Origin: Leadbetterella lacunae
GTDB lineage: Bacteria > Bacteroidota > Bacteroidia > Cytophagales > Spirosomataceae
DNA: 64,000 bases
NCBI RefSeq assembly: GCF_042649125.1
Contig: NZ_JBHRYQ010000001.1
Span: 3,286,001 to 3,350,000 of the forward strand
Direction of reading: 5' to 3'
Part shown: positions 1-8,186 of the stretch, piece after piece
Numbering within the stretch: position 1 is the first letter of the stretch
Layout of the letters: each line of letters opens with the position of its first letter
Translations under genes and position numbers: made by a program
Notes under the pieces: model-generated
Database searches by the model: none
What the model was told of the DNA's origin: nothing
Seen by the model: only the letters and a program-made list of their open reading frames with translations

Positions 1-1148
1 CACAAGGTGCCGCCTATGCCGTAGTAGACGAAATAGAGCACGCCCAAAACCCGCAGTGCATATTGGTAGACAATGTGTTAGCTACGCTCCAAACCCTGGC
101 AAACCACCACAGAAAAACCTTTGACATACCCGTAATAGGCTTAACGGGCTCAAACGGAAAAACCACGAATAAAGAACTCCTCATGCGAGTTCTTGGTCAA
201 AAATATAAAGTACACGCTACCAAAGGAAACCTAAATAACCACATCGGAGTGCCGCTTACACTCTTAGAAATGGCCGAAGATACAGAAATAGCAATAATAG
301 AAATGGGGGCAAATCATCAGAAAGAGATTGCGATGCTTTCTGACATTTGTGAGCCTACGCATGGTTTTATAACCAACCTTGGCAAAGCCCACCTGGAAGG
401 GTTTGGCGGGGTAGAAGGTGTTAGAAAAGGAAAAGGAGAGTTATTTGATTTCTTAAAAAAACACAGTAAAATAGCTTTTGTAAACGAAACCGACCCGGCT
501 ATTTGTAGCCTTGTAAAAGAGAAAGAAATGGCTCTTGTGGTCTATTTTGGGAAAGACGAATTTGCACTAAAAATGCTTGAAGAAAGCCCCGTGGTCACTT
601 TTCAAACCCCTGACAATGAAGACATTTACACGACGCACATAAGCGGAGGATACAATTTCCAAAATATGCAAACGGCTTTTGCGGTTGGCCGATATTTTGG
701 AGTGCCGCATAATGAGGCTGCACAAGCTTTGGCTGACTACAACCCAGACAACAACCGCTCTCAAGTAATAGAAAAAGGCAGCAATTCATTCTTAATGGAT
801 GCCTATAATGCCAATCCATCTTCTATGGCGGCTTCAGTGACGAATTTTGGTAAGCTAAAAACCGACAAGCAAAAAGCCGTGATTTTGGGTGATATGTATG
901 AGCTTGGAGAAGTTACGGAAGAAGAGCACGCTGCCCTCGGCAAATTAGTTTCTGAGCAGAATTTTGATGTAGTGGTGCTTTACGGCGAACACATGAAACA
1001 CGCCTTGGCTCACTTGCCAAAAGCTTACTATTTCACAGATAAATTTTCAATTCATAACTGGTTGATGGACTCCAAGTTTTCTAACACCTATTTTTTAGTA
1101 AAAGGCTCACGAGGTGTTGGCTTAGAAAGCATTTTGGGGGTGATGTGA
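1..1148 (+). CDS. murF: UDP-N-acetylmuramoyl-tripeptide--D-alanyl-D-alanine ligase MurF (5' end outside window)
   Basis: MurF adds D-Ala-D-Ala to the UDP-MurNAc-tripeptide, the last cytoplasmic step of peptidoglycan precursor synthesis. The reading frame is open from base 3 and gives GAAYAVVDEIEHAQNPQC before the TTG at 63, so the gene enters from the left and 63 is not its start; 381 residues are visible. Seen: the ATP-binding P-loop GLTGSNGKTT, the central Mur ligase segment with EMGANHQKEI and ITNLGKAHLEGFGG, and the C-terminal domain with DAYNANPSSM and ILGDMYELGE, all MurF-typical. Only the UDP-MurNAc-binding N-terminus is missing. The gene lies about 650 bp from convergent murE, so the two ligases are close but not co-transcribed. 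Confidence 0.96.
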   Translation, partial: QGAAYAVVDEIEHAQNPQCILVDNVLATLQTLANHHRKTFDIPVIGLTGSNGKTTNKELLMRVLGQKYKVHATKGNLNNHIGVPLTLLEMAEDTEIAIIEMGANHQKEIAMLSDICEPTHGFITNLGKAHLEGFGGVEGVRKGKGELFDFLKKHSKIAFVNETDPAICSLVKEKEMALVVYFGKDEFALKMLEESPVVTFQTPDNEDIYTTHISGGYNFQNMQTAFAVGRYFGVPHNEAAQALADYNPDNNRSQVIEKGSNSFLMDAYNANPSSMAASVTNFGKLKTDKQKAVILGDMYELGEVTEEEHAALGKLVSEQNFDVVVLYGEHMKHALAHLPKAYYFTDKFSIHNWLMDSKFSNTYFLVKGSRGVGLESILGVM

Positions 1149-1270
1149 TTCAGGTCTTTTCTTTTTTGGTAAAAACACTGTTTCGTTTTAAAAGTAACCC
1201 GTACAAAAACATTTGGCCACTGGCGATGTTCTATATCTGAAGTTTAACTTCTTATAAAGAAAATCACAAA

Positions 1271-1723
1271 ATGAAAAGAATAAAAGTAGAGCAGTTTTTA
1301 CCGATAAGCATAGAAAAAGCATGGGATTTTTTCTCATCACCAAAAAACCTAAATGAGATTACGCCGCCTGAAATGACCTTTCAGATATTAAACGAAATAC
1401 CTGAAAAAATGTATGAAGGCCTTATGATCAGCTATAAAGTTTCGCCGATGCTCAATATCCCACTCGACTGGGTTACCGAAATTACCCATGTCAAAGAAAA
1501 TGAGTTTTTTGTGGATGAACAACGCCTCGGGCCATACAACATTTGGCACCACGAGCACCACTTTAAAGTGGTAGAGGGTGGAGTTTTAATGACAGACATA
1601 TTGCACTATGACGTAGGCAAATGGATCTTTGGATGGATAGCGAGCAAACTATTTGTAGACGCCAAAGTAAACGGAATTTTTACCTACAGGAAAGCACTCT
1701 TAGAAAAGCTATTTCCTGCTTAA
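1271..1723 (+). CDS. SRPBCC-family (START/Bet v1-like) ligand-binding protein
   Basis: A 150-residue cytoplasmic protein with the SRPBCC fold pattern: an opening strand (KVEQFLPISIEKAWDFFSSP) leading into the typical helix with the phrase LNEITPPEM, followed by alternating strands and a long C-terminal helix (VDAKVNGIFTYRKALLEKLF). Proteins of this subtype bind a hydrophobic ligand or act as cyclase/dehydrase-like factors, but the substrate cannot be read from sequence. There is no signal peptide. It stands alone 122 bp after murF and ends just before a strong terminator shared with convergent murE. The family assignment is firm; the function is unknown. Confidence 0.8.
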   Translation: MKRIKVEQFLPISIEKAWDFFSSPKNLNEITPPEMTFQILNEIPEKMYEGLMISYKVSPMLNIPLDWVTEITHVKENEFFVDEQRLGPYNIWHHEHHFKVVEGGVLMTDILHYDVGKWIFGWIASKLFVDAKVNGIFTYRKALLEKLFPA

Positions 1724-1731
1724 ATAAAACG

Positions 1732-1770
1732 AAATAGGCCGAGTTGGATTTTCAACTCGGCCTATTTTTT
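1732..1770. terminator. Bidirectional rho-independent terminator between SRPBCC gene and murE
   Basis: A perfect 15-bp inverted repeat: left arm AAATAGGCCGAGTTG at 1732-1746, loop GATTTT, right arm at 1753-1767, followed by a T-run on the plus strand. The AAAT at the left end gives a short T tract on the minus strand. It sits between two convergent stop codons, so it probably serves both genes. Confidence 0.92.
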
Positions 1771-1792
1771 AATCTATAAAACCTGACTCTAT

Positions 1793-3244
1793 TTACGCCA
1801 AAAATGCTTTAAGTAGTTCTTCTCTATCGTCAAAGTGCGACTTTACACCTTTTATGTCTTGGTAGGTTTCGTGGCCTTTTCCGGCAATCAAAATAATATC
1901 TTCGGGGTTTGCTATTTCGCAGGCTTTTATAATCGCAGCACGGCGGTCTTCTATCTGCTGCACTTTTCTTCTTTGAGTAATAGAAACTCCCGCTTGCATA
2001 TCGGCCAAAATATCTTCGGGCTCCTCGTTACGTGGGTTATCAGAGGTTAAAATAACCACATCAGAGTGTTGGCATGCAATCTTAGCCATTAGTGGCCGCT
2101 TGCCTTTGTCTCGGTTGCCACCGCAGCCCACCACTGTTATCACTTTTTGGTGACCTTCTTTGAGGTCTTCTATCGTTTCCAACACGTTTTCTAAGGCGTC
2201 AGGTGTGTGAGCGTAATCCACTATTCCCACCCGTTGGTCAGGTGCCGCTACTTGCTCAAACCTGCCAGGAGGAGGCGTAAGTTCCGAAAGAACCGTAAGC
2301 ACATTTTCCGAGTTTTCTCCTAATAATATAGCCGCACCATAAACCGCCAAAAGGTTATATGCGTTAAATTTCCCAATAAGTTTAAACCAAACTTCTTGTC
2401 CGTTTACGTCCATTTGAAGGCCAAAAAGCCCACAATCCATTACTTTACCCTTAAAATTTCCGCTATTTTTTAATGAATACGAATATTTGGTAGCCGCGGT
2501 ATTTTGCAGCATAACTTTGCCGTTTTTGTCGTCGGCATTGGTAAGTGCAAAGGCACTTTTAGGGAGTTTATCAAAAAAACCTTTTTTGGCTTTTATATAA
2601 TTTTCAAACGTTCCGTGAAAATCGAGGTGGTCTTGTGTAATATTTGTAAATATTCCTCCAGCAAAATGTAGGCCTGTAATTCTGTGCAACTCCACCGAGT
2701 GCGAGCTAACCTCCATAAATACATACACGCATCCTTTTTGGTGCATAAGAGCGAGCAGTTCATTAATTTTTACAGAATCTGGCGTAGTATGCGTAGAAGG
2801 AATAACTTCGTCTTCTATCTGGTTTTGAACGGTAGAAAGCATCCCGCATTTGTAGCCCAGTTTTCTAAACAAATTAAATAATAAAGTAGCGATTGAGGTT
2901 TTTCCGTTAGTACCGGTAACGCCTATTAAGCCCAGTTTTTTAGATGGGTGCTGATAGAAATTTGCTGCACAAAGCCCCATTGACATGGCCGCATTTTCTA
3001 CTTGTAAATATGTAATGTTAGGCTCAATAATTTCAGGTAATCTTTCACACAAAACTGCGATTGCACCCAATGATATGGCCTTTTCGATAAACAAATGCCC
3101 GTCTACCTGTGTTCCGGGAATGGCCACAAATAGCGAATTGGCTTTTACCTGCCTAGAGTCAAACTCAATTTGTTCAATGTTAATATCTGTTTTACCAGAT
3201 ACGGTACGTAAAGGAATGGTATAAAGTATTTCGCTGAGAAGCAT
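1793..3244 (-). CDS. murE: UDP-N-acetylmuramoyl-L-alanyl-D-glutamate--2,6-diaminopimelate ligase MurE
   Basis: MurE adds the third residue of the peptidoglycan stem peptide. The 483-residue protein has the ATP P-loop GVTGTNGKTS, the FTNITQDHLDFHG motif, VVDYAHTPDALE, and TSDNPRNEEPEDI near residue 400. The DNPR motif is the known signature of MurE enzymes that use meso-diaminopimelate rather than lysine, so this cell wall should be of the DAP type. The frame can be extended three codons to a TTG, but the ATG at 3244 (MLLSEIL) matches the usual MurE beginning. It is transcribed alone and converges on the SRPBCC gene; no dcw cluster partners lie next to it. Confidence 0.96.
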   Translation of the reverse strand: MLLSEILYTIPLRTVSGKTDINIEQIEFDSRQVKANSLFVAIPGTQVDGHLFIEKAISLGAIAVLCERLPEIIEPNITYLQVENAAMSMGLCAANFYQHPSKKLGLIGVTGTNGKTSIATLLFNLFRKLGYKCGMLSTVQNQIEDEVIPSTHTTPDSVKINELLALMHQKGCVYVFMEVSSHSVELHRITGLHFAGGIFTNITQDHLDFHGTFENYIKAKKGFFDKLPKSAFALTNADDKNGKVMLQNTAATKYSYSLKNSGNFKGKVMDCGLFGLQMDVNGQEVWFKLIGKFNAYNLLAVYGAAILLGENSENVLTVLSELTPPPGRFEQVAAPDQRVGIVDYAHTPDALENVLETIEDLKEGHQKVITVVGCGGNRDKGKRPLMAKIACQHSDVVILTSDNPRNEEPEDILADMQAGVSITQRRKVQQIEDRRAAIIKACEIANPEDIILIAGKGHETYQDIKGVKSHFDDREELLKAFLA

Positions 3245-3405
3245 ATGTATCAAAATTTCTGGTAAAGATAAATGAGTAAATTGATTCCCTTCAATAAGTC
3301 TTGAGGAAATTTGAAAATAAACCTCGCGTCTTTAATGTGACTTTTAATTAAAAATAATTCTAAAGAATTATCAAAAGTAAATTTTAAAAGGTTAATTTAG
3401 AGATA

Positions 3406-4626
3406 ATGAGTTCAAAAAGTAAAATTTACCACCTGACACTTTTAACATCTGTTTTGGCTTATATGTCCAATACGTTTGTTGGAAACATTCCATATGTGGT
3501 TACTGACGCCCCTATCCAAGAGTTTCACTTTTTACCTAAATTTTTCATTGATACAAGTGTAACAATTTTGTTTTTCCAACATCTTGGAATATTCATTGGA
3601 GCTATAGTTTTTAGTACTTTTGTTGATAAAAAAGGCCGCCTTTTTATCCTATTCCTTTCTGTTTTTATATACTCGTTCGCTACATTTCTATCCGGAATTG
3701 TTGATAATTATTACCAATTTTTGGTGTTGAAGTTTATTATTGGCTTTGGCTTAGCTCCGGAGCTGGGAATAGGAATAGTATTGGTAAGTGAAATTTATAG
3801 CCCTAAAAAACGAAGTTTAGTAGTGGCTTTAATAGGGGCAGTAGGATTTATGGCGGTAATAGCTCTTAGTTTTCTTGTAAAAGTTGTCTCTTGGAGAGAC
3901 TTATATATCGGTGTTGGATTAGGGGGCTTATTAATCATGCTCTTGAGATTCTCAACATTTGAGTCAGATCTTTTCTTAAAAATCAAGAAGGAAAAAACAA
4001 AAGAAACCTCACTTAAAAGTATCTTATTCAATAAGAAATTTTTATTTCTATTGTTGTGTGTTTTTCCTATTTATGTTCTTACGGCTATTTCCACTTTTAC
4101 CGTTTTTGAACTTTCCGAAAACTACCATTTAATAACCGAAAGGGCTACTTTAGCAAAGTTTTTCGCGGGTGGCATTATCCTAGGCTTTGTAGCCATGCCT
4201 CTTTTAAGTACATTTCTTAAATCCCGAAAAGTAATAATTCAAATATGTTTAATATCTCTTCTTTGCCTCTCTATATTTTTGTGTTTGCTTTCTGTTTTAA
4301 AGCCTAAGGAGCTCATTTATTTAGAGTTTTTCTACTTTCTCATTACCTGCTTTGGTTTCTTCGGCGGCTATTTATTTGAGTTTTTCATTTTTGCCCTCGA
4401 ACAATTTGGCACCAATACACGTGCAAGTTCTGCTATGTTGCTATTTTCGTTTGGCAGAACCTCCGTTCTAGTGTTTTCTTATTTTATTTCAAAAACCAAC
4501 GCACTGGTATTTAAAAACTACACCTACACACTTTTTGTGACTGAAATGATAGTATTTGGCATGGCTTTTTGGGCCATATCAAATTTAAAAGAAACCTACA
4601 ACCGCGACCTCGACTTCGTGGACTAG
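3406..4626 (+). CDS. Major facilitator superfamily transporter
   Basis: A 406-residue inner-membrane protein with about 12 hydrophobic segments. The loop between TM2 and TM3 (FSTFVDKKGRLFIL) matches MFS motif A (G-x3-D-[RK]-x-G-[RK]), and the TM4-TM5 region GFGLAPELGIGIVLVSEIYSPKKR resembles the sugar/organic-acid porter type. A charged cytoplasmic loop (KIKKEKTKETSLKS, about residue 195) separates the two six-helix halves, as in MFS proteins. The substrate cannot be inferred. It precedes the sigma54-controlled ATPase gene, but that gene has its own promoter directly after this stop codon, so they need not share a transcript. Confidence 0.85.
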   Translation: MSSKSKIYHLTLLTSVLAYMSNTFVGNIPYVVTDAPIQEFHFLPKFFIDTSVTILFFQHLGIFIGAIVFSTFVDKKGRLFILFLSVFIYSFATFLSGIVDNYYQFLVLKFIIGFGLAPELGIGIVLVSEIYSPKKRSLVVALIGAVGFMAVIALSFLVKVVSWRDLYIGVGLGGLLIMLLRFSTFESDLFLKIKKEKTKETSLKSILFNKKFLFLLLCVFPIYVLTAISTFTVFELSENYHLITERATLAKFFAGGIILGFVAMPLLSTFLKSRKVIIQICLISLLCLSIFLCLLSVLKPKELIYLEFFYFLITCFGFFGGYLFEFFIFALEQFGTNTRASSAMLLFSFGRTSVLVFSYFISKTNALVFKNYTYTLFVTEMIVFGMAFWAISNLKETYNRDLDFVD

Positions 4627-4631
4627 AGGCT

Positions 4632-4667
4632 TGTCCATCTTCGTACAAAAACGTCCATTTTCGGACA
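4632..4667 (+). promoter_or_regulatory. Tandem activator-binding palindromes upstream of the ATPase-TolC unit
   Basis: Two 16-bp imperfect palindromes of the form TGTCC-N6-GGACA: 4632-4647 (TGTCC/GTACA halves) and 4652-4667 (CGTCC/GGACA halves), centred exactly 20 bp apart. They lie 62-83 bp upstream of a sigma54-type -24 element, the usual place for enhancer sites of NtrC-type activators. The same motif recurs upstream of the HlyD gene at 9654. I infer that the response regulator at 6855 binds here. Confidence 0.7.
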
Positions 4668-4720
4668 AAATATTTTACAAAAAAATAGCTAATTATCTGT
4701 ATATCAAACAAATGACCTTT

Positions 4721-4736
4721 TGGCACAGTATTAGTT
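4721..4736 (+). promoter_or_regulatory. Predicted sigma54 (-24/-12) promoter of ATPase-tolC unit
   Basis: TGGCACAGTATTAGTT, preceded by T, compared with consensus TGGCACG-N4-TTGCW. The whole -24 box TTGGCAC is present and the -12 G is at the right spacing; the adjoining C is T here. The predicted start point, about 12 bases past the -12 box, is near 4747, so the ATPase must start at the ATG at 4766 and not at the upstream in-frame codon at 4631. Confidence 0.65.
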
Positions 4737-4765
4737 TCTATTGTAACCAAATACATAGAAACAAT

Positions 4766-5428
4766 ATGATTGAGTTAACAGGCATAGGAAAATATTACAA
4801 ACAGGGTTTTGGCAAAACTCATATTTTAAAAAACATAGGTTTAATAATAGATCAGGGAGAGTTTGTGTCTATCATGGGCCCTTCAGGATCTGGAAAATCC
4901 ACACTTCTTCACATACTTGGGCTGCTCGAAGAGCCCTCAGAAGGCACGTATAATTTATTAGGCGAAAATGTAAATTCGCTTTCAGAAAAGCAACGCACCG
5001 AGATCCACCGAAGCACCATCGGCTTTGTATTTCAGGCCTATCACCTCATAGACGAACTCACCGTTTACGAAAACATAGAGACGCCCCTGTTGTACCAAAA
5101 AGTTGGTTCTTCGGAGCGAAAAAGTAGAGTTGCTGAATTGCTTGACAGGTTTCAGATCGTAGCCAAAAAAGACCTTTTCCCATCCCAACTATCGGGCGGG
5201 CAACAGCAATTGGTAGGCATAGCACGGGCCTTGATAGCTAACCCAAAGGTTATTTTTGCTGACGAACCTACGGGAAACCTTCACTCTGAACAAGCAGACC
5301 AAATCATGGAGGTTTTTCAGGAGTTAAACCAAAAAGATGGGGTTACGATAGTGCAAGTAACACATTCAGAAAAAAACGCCGCTTACGGCAATCGTATCAT
5401 ACGCCTGAAAGACGGCTGGTTAGTTTAA
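4766..5428 (+). CDS. ABC transporter ATP-binding protein, LolD/MacB type, with altered signature flank and D-loop
   Basis: A 220-residue ATPase of the lipoprotein-release/MacB family that would energise FtsX-type permeases. Walker A GPSGSGKST is at 38-46, Q-loop Q90, signature LSGGQ at 142-146, Walker B with catalytic E167, and the switch histidine at 200. Two normally conserved positions differ from the paralogue at 10950: the R that follows LSGGQQQ is L149, and the D-loop reads NLHS (H173) instead of NLDS. The start at ATG 4766 is set by the sigma54 element just upstream; a longer frame from 4631 would translate the regulatory region. It is 15 bp from the TolC gene, so the two form one unit. 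It may be a less active or regulatory partner of the second ATPase. Confidence 0.92.
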   Translation: MIELTGIGKYYKQGFGKTHILKNIGLIIDQGEFVSIMGPSGSGKSTLLHILGLLEEPSEGTYNLLGENVNSLSEKQRTEIHRSTIGFVFQAYHLIDELTVYENIETPLLYQKVGSSERKSRVAELLDRFQIVAKKDLFPSQLSGGQQQLVGIARALIANPKVIFADEPTGNLHSEQADQIMEVFQELNQKDGVTIVQVTHSEKNAAYGNRIIRLKDGWLV

Positions 5429-5443
5429 ACTTTTTTATCAAGC

Positions 5444-6748
5444 ATGAAAGCTATTATCATTTTTATATTATTGTTAATTTCGGGACAACTTATTGCCCAA
5501 AACACGTTATCGCTACAAGGCTGTTTAGAAAAAGCCGTGAGCAACAACCCGACTTTTAAAAGAGGTTTTTTGGATGCAGAACTGGCACATACAAACACAC
5601 TAGCAGCTAAGGCACAAAAACTGCCTCAAACCCAACTTCAGTTTGCACAGGGCATGAACTTCGGACGATCCATTGACAGATTTTCAAACAGTTACATTAA
5701 TCAACTGTATAACTCGAGCTATGGAAACTTACAAGTGGCAATGCCCATTTACAAGGGTTTTCAAAGACAGTATTTGACCGAAAGTGCTCAGATACTGGAA
5801 CAAGCCCAAGAGCAAAATATTGCTTCAGAAAAAAACAAATTGACGCTGTTATTATTAAAAGCCTACCTAGATGTGTTAGCACAGCAAGAGCTTGTTCAAG
5901 CCGCAGAAAAACAACTTGAAAACTCAAAATACCAGCTAAGCAGACAAGAGCGTTTTTTGGAAGCGGGCACAGCTGGAAAACAAGAAGTTATTCAGTTTAA
6001 AAATCAGGTAGCTGCGGACCAAGGCTCGTTGATAGACGCTGAGACCAATTTAGAAATGGCCCGCTTGGCGATATTTCAGCTAATGAATACCACGCCAGAC
6101 AACGCCATAAAGTTTGAAAAAATATCGGATAGTGAAATTTTACACACATCCGACACGCAAAACACACTTACACCTGAAAATTATTTGCCTCAGTTTAAAA
6201 GTTTCGATTTGCAGTCAAAAAGCCTTGAAAAACAACTGCGAGCAAACAAAGCCGAAAACAAACCGGAACTAAATCTGTATGGAAACTACAGCACATTTTA
6301 TACCTCCACCAATCCGGAGAACGGTTTCTTCAAGCAGCTAAACGACACCCGAAACGGCTCCGTTTCACTTAATTTGTCCATTCCATTATTCTCAAGATTT
6401 GCCACATCGCCACGCTCGCAGCAAATCAGAGTTCAACAAAAAATAGTGGAAAACACACGTGCTGCAAGCAAAAACATACTTAATCAAGAAATAGAAACGG
6501 CAAGTCTGATGCTAAAAACACTCGAAAAAAAATATAAAAACGCGACACTTCAAATGAGCCTTTCGCAAGAAAACTTACAGATGATTGAGCGAACGATAGA
6601 AGCAGGAACCGTGAACCCTTTAGAATTTGCCTTGGCTCAAACCAACTTAGAAAAAGCCACTGCGAACCAGATTCAAACCAAATATAGATGGGTGCTACAA
6701 AACAAAATATTGTCGTTTTACCAAAGTGGAACCTTTGATTTATTGTAA
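5444..6748 (+). CDS. TolC-family outer membrane efflux protein
   Basis: A 434-residue TolC-type channel. An N-terminal signal peptide (MKAIIIFILLLISGQLIAQ) is followed by two outer-membrane-efflux repeats: LQGCLEKAVSNNPTFKRG, then long amphipathic helices, then the second half with LNLYGNYSTFY and LNLSIPLFSRF strands and the ending LEKATANQIQTKYRWVLQNKIL typical of TolC coiled-coil helices. TolC proteins trimerise and span outer membrane and periplasm. Its position right after an ABC ATPase and in the same locus as an HlyD adaptor and FtsX permeases points to a MacAB-TolC-like export path. It is the only outer membrane channel in the locus. Confidence 0.93.
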   Translation: MKAIIIFILLLISGQLIAQNTLSLQGCLEKAVSNNPTFKRGFLDAELAHTNTLAAKAQKLPQTQLQFAQGMNFGRSIDRFSNSYINQLYNSSYGNLQVAMPIYKGFQRQYLTESAQILEQAQEQNIASEKNKLTLLLLKAYLDVLAQQELVQAAEKQLENSKYQLSRQERFLEAGTAGKQEVIQFKNQVAADQGSLIDAETNLEMARLAIFQLMNTTPDNAIKFEKISDSEILHTSDTQNTLTPENYLPQFKSFDLQSKSLEKQLRANKAENKPELNLYGNYSTFYTSTNPENGFFKQLNDTRNGSVSLNLSIPLFSRFATSPRSQQIRVQQKIVENTRAASKNILNQEIETASLMLKTLEKKYKNATLQMSLSQENLQMIERTIEAGTVNPLEFALAQTNLEKATANQIQTKYRWVLQNKILSFYQSGTFDLL

Positions 6749-6854
6749 AAAAACATCGCTCAGTTAAACGAATAATCAACCGTGTATCATTTCTATTTTA
6801 ATATAAACGGTCTATTTTCTATCTTTAATTTTTAAAAAAACTACCGAGAATTTA

Positions 6855-8186
6855 ATGGAAGGCAAGAATATACTAATAGTAGACGACGATGTGGATATTC
6901 TGAATGCAGCAAAAATGATTTTGAAAAGACATTTTCAAAAGGTAGATATTGAGAAAAACCCGGCTAAGATTCCATTTTTACTCAACAACTTCGAGTTTGA
7001 CCTCATACTGCTAGACATGAATTTTAGCAGAGACGTAAACACCGGCGACGAAGGATTTTACTGGTTAGATTTCATTTTAGACCAAAAACCCACGCAAAAC
7101 GTAATCCTTTTTACGGCATTCGGCGATATAGAAATGGCCGTAAGGGCGATTAAAAACGGAGCCCGAGATTTCATTCTTAAACCGTGGCAAAACGATAAGT
7201 TGCTCGAAACGCTTGGTGCGGTTTTTTCAAAAAATGACACCAAAACTGAGCCCATCGAAGAAGAGCCGAAGTCGCTCATAATTGGCGAATCAGACCAAAT
7301 GAAAGAGGTACTAGCATTGATCAATCAAGTAGCTGCTACGGATGCCAATATTTTACTTTTGGGAGAAAACGGAACAGGTAAAGACCTAATAGCCAAAGAA
7401 ATACACAGAATATCAGATAGAAGCCAAAAGCCATTTGTTCATGCAGACCTCGGGGCTGTAAGCGAAACCTTATTTGAGTCGGAGCTGTTCGGACATTCTA
7501 AAGGAGCCTTTACCGACGCCCGAGAAGAAAGAAAAGGGCGTTTTCAAGAAGCAGATAAAGGAACCCTGTTTTTAGATGAAATTGGGAATGTGCCCCTAAC
7601 GCTACAAAACAAACTTTTGTTTGCCCTCCAAAACCGCACCGTAGTAAAAGTAGGAACCAACACCCCCGTAGGATTTGACGCCCGACTAATCTGTGCCACT
7701 AACGAGGCAATCTATGAGCGAGTGGCCGAAAAAACATTTAGACAAGACCTTCTTTTTAGAATTAATACGATAGAAATAAACCTTCCTCCACTTCGAGACA
7801 GAGGATCGGATATTTTGTTATTAGCTACTCATTTTTTAGAAATATATAACCAAAAGTATAACCGCAAAATAAAGGGACTAAGTGCCGGGCTACAGAAAAA
7901 ACTTATGGCTTATCCATGGCCAGGCAATGTGCGTGAGCTACAACACGTGATAGAGCGTGCCGTAATAATCACCCAAAAACCACAACTATCTGAAGAGGAT
8001 TTTAATATCCGAAAACCAGCAGGCAGCGAGGTTTTTCCGGTAGAAACTATGCAAATAGACGAGCTTGAAAAACAGCTGATTATCAAGACATTGAAAAAAT
8101 TTAATGGAAACATAACCGAGGCCTCAAAAGAAATGGGAATAAGCAGGCAGGCTCTTTACAGAAGAATAGAAAAATTTAACTTATGA
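6855..8186 (+). CDS. Sigma54-dependent response regulator (NtrC family)
   Basis: A 443-residue activator with three domains. The receiver domain (1-120) has acidic residues D10-D12, phospho-acceptor D54 and K109. The AAA+ sigma54-interaction domain (about 142-370) has Walker A around G170-K176, the sigma54-contacting GAFTDA loop at 217-222, Walker B TLFLDEIG and the arginine-finger region FRQDLLFRIN. The C-terminal Fis-type helix-turn-helix (about 400-440) has GNITEASKEMGISRQALYRR. Its stop overlaps the histidine kinase start, so the pair is translationally coupled. It lies between two sigma54 promoters sharing one palindrome, its most likely targets. No sigma54 element was seen directly upstream; it may be read from the tolC transcript 106 bp before. 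Confidence 0.96.
   Translation: MEGKNILIVDDDVDILNAAKMILKRHFQKVDIEKNPAKIPFLLNNFEFDLILLDMNFSRDVNTGDEGFYWLDFILDQKPTQNVILFTAFGDIEMAVRAIKNGARDFILKPWQNDKLLETLGAVFSKNDTKTEPIEEEPKSLIIGESDQMKEVLALINQVAATDANILLLGENGTGKDLIAKEIHRISDRSQKPFVHADLGAVSETLFESELFGHSKGAFTDAREERKGRFQEADKGTLFLDEIGNVPLTLQNKLLFALQNRTVVKVGTNTPVGFDARLICATNEAIYERVAEKTFRQDLLFRINTIEINLPPLRDRGSDILLLATHFLEIYNQKYNRKIKGLSAGLQKKLMAYPWPGNVRELQHVIERAVIITQKPQLSEEDFNIRKPAGSEVFPVETMQIDELEKQLIIKTLKKFNGNITEASKEMGISRQALYRRIEKFNL

Noticed and set aside
4632..4667. Palindromes near 4.6 kb considered as insertion-sequence ends
   Set aside because: They are 16-bp dyads 20 bp apart with no transposase between matching ends; their fixed distance to sigma54 elements explains them better.
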